From an uncultured Asticcacaulis sp. (GTDB lineage: Bacteria; Pseudomonadota; Alphaproteobacteria; Caulobacterales; Caulobacteraceae): 6,860 nt of DNA. The stretch is from positions 1 through 6,860 of the forward strand of contig CAMLIY010000168.1 in the NCBI GenBank assembly GCA_946480125.1, written 5' to 3'. Of this stretch, positions 5,276 through 6,860 are shown piece after piece (the first letter of the stretch is position 1; each line of letters starts with the position of its first letter). The translations under genes were made by a program, and so were the position numbers. The notes under the pieces were generated by a model that was not told the origin of the DNA, ran no database searches, and saw nothing but the letters and a program-made list of their open reading frames with translations.

Positions 5276-5905
5276 ATGGATAAAATACCCAAGCTGCCGC
5301 TCTGGGACAGTGAAGACCGCGTGGCTGCCCGTCCCAACTGGCGGGACATAGCCTATGAGGCCGTTTTCCAGAATCCGTGGATTCGTGTGGAGAGCCATGA
5401 GGTTATCGCCCCCACCGGCCGGCCGGCGCATTACGGCCTGGTGAAATTCGCCAATCGCGCCATCGCCATCCTGCCTCTCCACGATGACGGCACGGTATCG
5501 CTGGTCGGTCAGGCGCGGTTCGCTGTTGGGGCCTATAGCTGGGAACTGCCCGAAGGCGGCGGCCCGCTCGATGAAGATCCACGCCACGCGGCTATCCGCG
5601 AACTGCGCGAGGAGACGGGTCTGGTGGCCTCTGGTCTGCGCGAGATCCTGTCGTTTGATATGTCCAATTCCGTGACCGATGAGGTGGCCATCTGTTTTCT
5701 GGCCACCGGCCTTAGCCAAAATAACCGCGCGCCGGATGAAACAGAAGTCTTCGATTATGCCCGCGTGCCGTTCAAAATACTGCTCGATGCGGTGATTAAA
5801 GGCCAGGTTCGTGATGGCTTAACTGTTGTCAGTGTATTGCGGGTACACCATATGGCGGTGACAGGCGATTTGCCCCCGCATCTGCGGGATGCTATACTCG
5901 CCTGA
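5276..5905 (+). CDS. NUDIX hydrolase, ADP-ribose pyrophosphatase-like
   Basis: The 209-residue protein has one NUDIX fold that hydrolyses a nucleoside diphosphate linked to another group. The NUDIX box GX5EX7REUXEEXGU is complete at 94-116: G94, E100, R108-E109, E112-E113, G115-L116; the Glu residues bind the metals. The N-terminal segment VFQNPWIRVESHEVIAPTGRPAHYG (30-54) and SWELPEGGG (88-96) resemble ADP-ribose and ADP-sugar pyrophosphatases rather than MutT or RppH, so ADP-ribose or a sugar nucleotide is the likely substrate by inference. The start is set by a strong Shine-Dalgarno. The gene is divergent from the nitroreductase gene, with 50 bases between start codons. It ends 20 bases before cysE, so the two probably share a message. 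Confidence 0.88.
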   Translation: MDKIPKLPLWDSEDRVAARPNWRDIAYEAVFQNPWIRVESHEVIAPTGRPAHYGLVKFANRAIAILPLHDDGTVSLVGQARFAVGAYSWELPEGGGPLDEDPRHAAIRELREETGLVASGLREILSFDMSNSVTDEVAICFLATGLSQNNRAPDETEVFDYARVPFKILLDAVIKGQVRDGLTVVSVLRVHHMAVTGDLPPHLRDAILA

Positions 5906-5925
5906 AGTTTTACGGAGCGCCCGAC

Positions 5926-6753
5926 ATGGCTAAGGTTTTCGAAGTCATAACCCCTGCGGACAAGCCGATCTGGCTGTGCCTGCGTCAGGAGGCGGGCGAC
6001 GCCATAGCCGAGGAGCCCAGCCTGGCTTCGATGCTGCACTCCACTATCTTGTCACATGATGACCTCGCCAGCGCCCTCAGCTATCAGATCGCCCGAAAGC
6101 TGGGTGACGACACGTTGCGCGGCATGACCCTGCGTGAATTGGTGGTCAAGACTTATGCCTCTGATCCCTCCCTGGTCGAATATGCCCAGGCCGATCTGGA
6201 GGCGGTTTATGAACGCGATCCGGCGGCCAAAGGGTATCTGCAAACCTTCATGTTCTTCAAGGGGTTCCTGTCCCTGCAAATCCACCGCGTCGCGCACCGC
6301 CTCTGGCAGGACGGCCGCCAGACCATGGCCTATTTTCTGCAAAGCCGGGTGTCGGAGCTGTTCCAGATCGACATCAACCCGGCGGCGCGCATCGGCAAGG
6401 GCGTCTTTCTGGACCATGGCACCGGCATTGTCATCGGTGAGACGGCGGTGATCGGCGATGACTGCTCCATCCTGCAAGGCGTGACCCTTGGTGGCACCGG
6501 CGCCGAACGCGGCGACCGTCACCCCAAGATCGGCAAGGGCGTTTTGCTTGGCGCCGGCGCCAATGTCCTTGGCAATATCACCATCGGCGACTATGCCAAG
6601 ATCGCATCCGGTTCGGTCGTGCTGAAGCCCGTGCCGGCCCATTGCACGGCGGCGGGTGTGCCGGCCAAGCTGGTCAACTGCAAGACCTGCGAGGACCCGG
6701 CTCGGCAGATGGACCATACCATGCCGGACATCGATCTCGATTATTCAATCTAA
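5926..6753 (+). CDS. cysE: Serine O-acetyltransferase
   Basis: The 275-residue enzyme transfers acetyl from acetyl-CoA to L-serine, giving O-acetylserine, the first step of cysteine synthesis; E. coli CysE has 273 residues. The N-terminal helical domain spans roughly 1-145 and the left-handed beta-helix of hexapeptide repeats roughly 149-245. Active-site residues are D149 (QIDI), H164 (FLDHGTG) and H199 (DRHPKI), each six after E. coli D143, H158 and H193. GGTGAERGD (189-197) is the flexible loop and AAGVPAKLV (242-250) ends the helix. The tail ends in ...DYSI: the terminal Ile (I275) is the residue that docks into CysK to form the cysteine synthase complex. GGAG at 5914-5917, eight bases upstream, supports the ATG at 5926. 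It lies 20 bases after the NUDIX gene. Cysteine feedback inhibition is expected from the family. Confidence 0.95.
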   Translation: MAKVFEVITPADKPIWLCLRQEAGDAIAEEPSLASMLHSTILSHDDLASALSYQIARKLGDDTLRGMTLRELVVKTYASDPSLVEYAQADLEAVYERDPAAKGYLQTFMFFKGFLSLQIHRVAHRLWQDGRQTMAYFLQSRVSELFQIDINPAARIGKGVFLDHGTGIVIGETAVIGDDCSILQGVTLGGTGAERGDRHPKIGKGVLLGAGANVLGNITIGDYAKIASGSVVLKPVPAHCTAAGVPAKLVNCKTCEDPARQMDHTMPDIDLDYSI

Positions 6754-6761
6754 ATGCAGAA

Positions 6762-6770
6762 TGTGGATAA
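6762..6770 (-). promoter_or_regulatory. Perfect DnaA box after cysE
   Basis: The plus strand reads TGTGGATAA, so the minus strand carries the exact consensus TTATCCACA. It begins nine bases after the cysE stop. A related TTATCCCCG (two mismatches) lies on the plus strand at 6831-6839. Whether it is a DnaA-controlled promoter, a titration site or chance cannot be told, because the window ends at 6860. Confidence 0.5.
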
Positions 6771-6790
6771 CGTGGTTAAGGATTTGCACC

Positions 6791-6808
6791 GGCGCGCCTA
6801 AGCGCTTA
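6791..6808. repeat. Two abutting perfect palindromes in the post-cysE tail
   Basis: GGCGCGCC (6791-6798) is followed directly by TAAGCGCTTA (6799-6808), each a perfect palindrome. They lie between the two DnaA-like boxes. No T tract follows, so this is not a standard terminator for cysE. It may be a binding site or coincidence. Confidence 0.4.
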
Positions 6809-6860
6809 TGGCGTTGATCACACACAAAGTTTATCCCCGCCACCGGCAAAATGTGCTTTA

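Noticed and set aside
5054..5719. Long minus-strand reading frame over the nitroreductase start and NUDIX gene
   Set aside because: It is a different frame across two genes with clear catalytic motifs; its translation is Arg-rich and matches no family I know.
6052..6717. 221-codon minus-strand frame antisense to cysE
   Set aside because: cysE has all active-site residues and full family length; the antisense frame is a shadow caused by GC-rich codon bias.
6754..6801. 15-codon frame starting directly after the cysE stop
   Set aside because: It is too short, has no ribosome site of its own, and contains the DnaA box; its start next to the stop is probably chance.
1..6860. CRISPR array, tRNA, rRNA or insertion sequence
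   Set aside because: I saw no regularly spaced direct repeats, no cloverleaf-like segments and no transposase motifs.

Overview
The window looks like ordinary chromosome of a moderately GC-rich alphaproteobacterium. A Caulobacteraceae member such as Asticcacaulis is my best guess. The reasons are protein flavour, frequent weak or absent Shine-Dalgarno sequences, a GANTC site in a promoter gap, and intergenic palindromes of the CTCCTCCC...GGGAGGAG kind. The genus is inferred, not shown. I see eight genes that are complete or nearly so, one gene cut by the left edge, and no rRNA, tRNA, CRISPR array or insertion sequence.

Layout, left to right. (1) The 3' part of a FadB/FadJ-type 3-hydroxyacyl-CoA dehydrogenase (+), closed by a textbook intrinsic terminator. 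(2) Cystathionine beta-lyase metC (+). (3) A 128-bp palindromic repeat between the convergent ends of metC and the next gene. (4) A nitronate monooxygenase-family flavoprotein (-). (5) A short second copy of the repeat, in the divergent gap before queF. (6) queF (+), the nitrile reductase of queuosine synthesis, possibly made from a leaderless mRNA. (7) A HEPN/minimal-nucleotidyltransferase toxin-antitoxin pair, mntA-hepT (-), whose toxin gene runs into the 3' end of queF. (8) A YdjA-like nitroreductase (-), just upstream of the toxin-antitoxin pair on the same strand. (9) A divergent pair, NUDIX hydrolase then cysE (+), 20 bp apart and probably one transcript. (10) A 107-bp tail with a perfect DnaA box, two abutting palindromes and a second imperfect DnaA-like box.

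Functionally, most of this is housekeeping: beta-oxidation, cysteine and methionine synthesis (cysE makes O-acetylserine for cysteine; metC splits cystathionine to homocysteine), tRNA modification, and flavin or nucleotide clean-up enzymes. The accessory part is the mntA-hepT module at about 3912-4555. It is more AT-rich than its neighbours in the lines I counted, has all visible catalytic motifs, and overlaps queF.

I found no convincing new multi-gene system. The points most worth a second look are the missing phosphate-binding Arg in MetC, the queF/hepT overlap, the candidate operator in front of mntA, the A8 tract in the nitroreductase gene, the dispersed repeat, and the DnaA-box tail after cysE.
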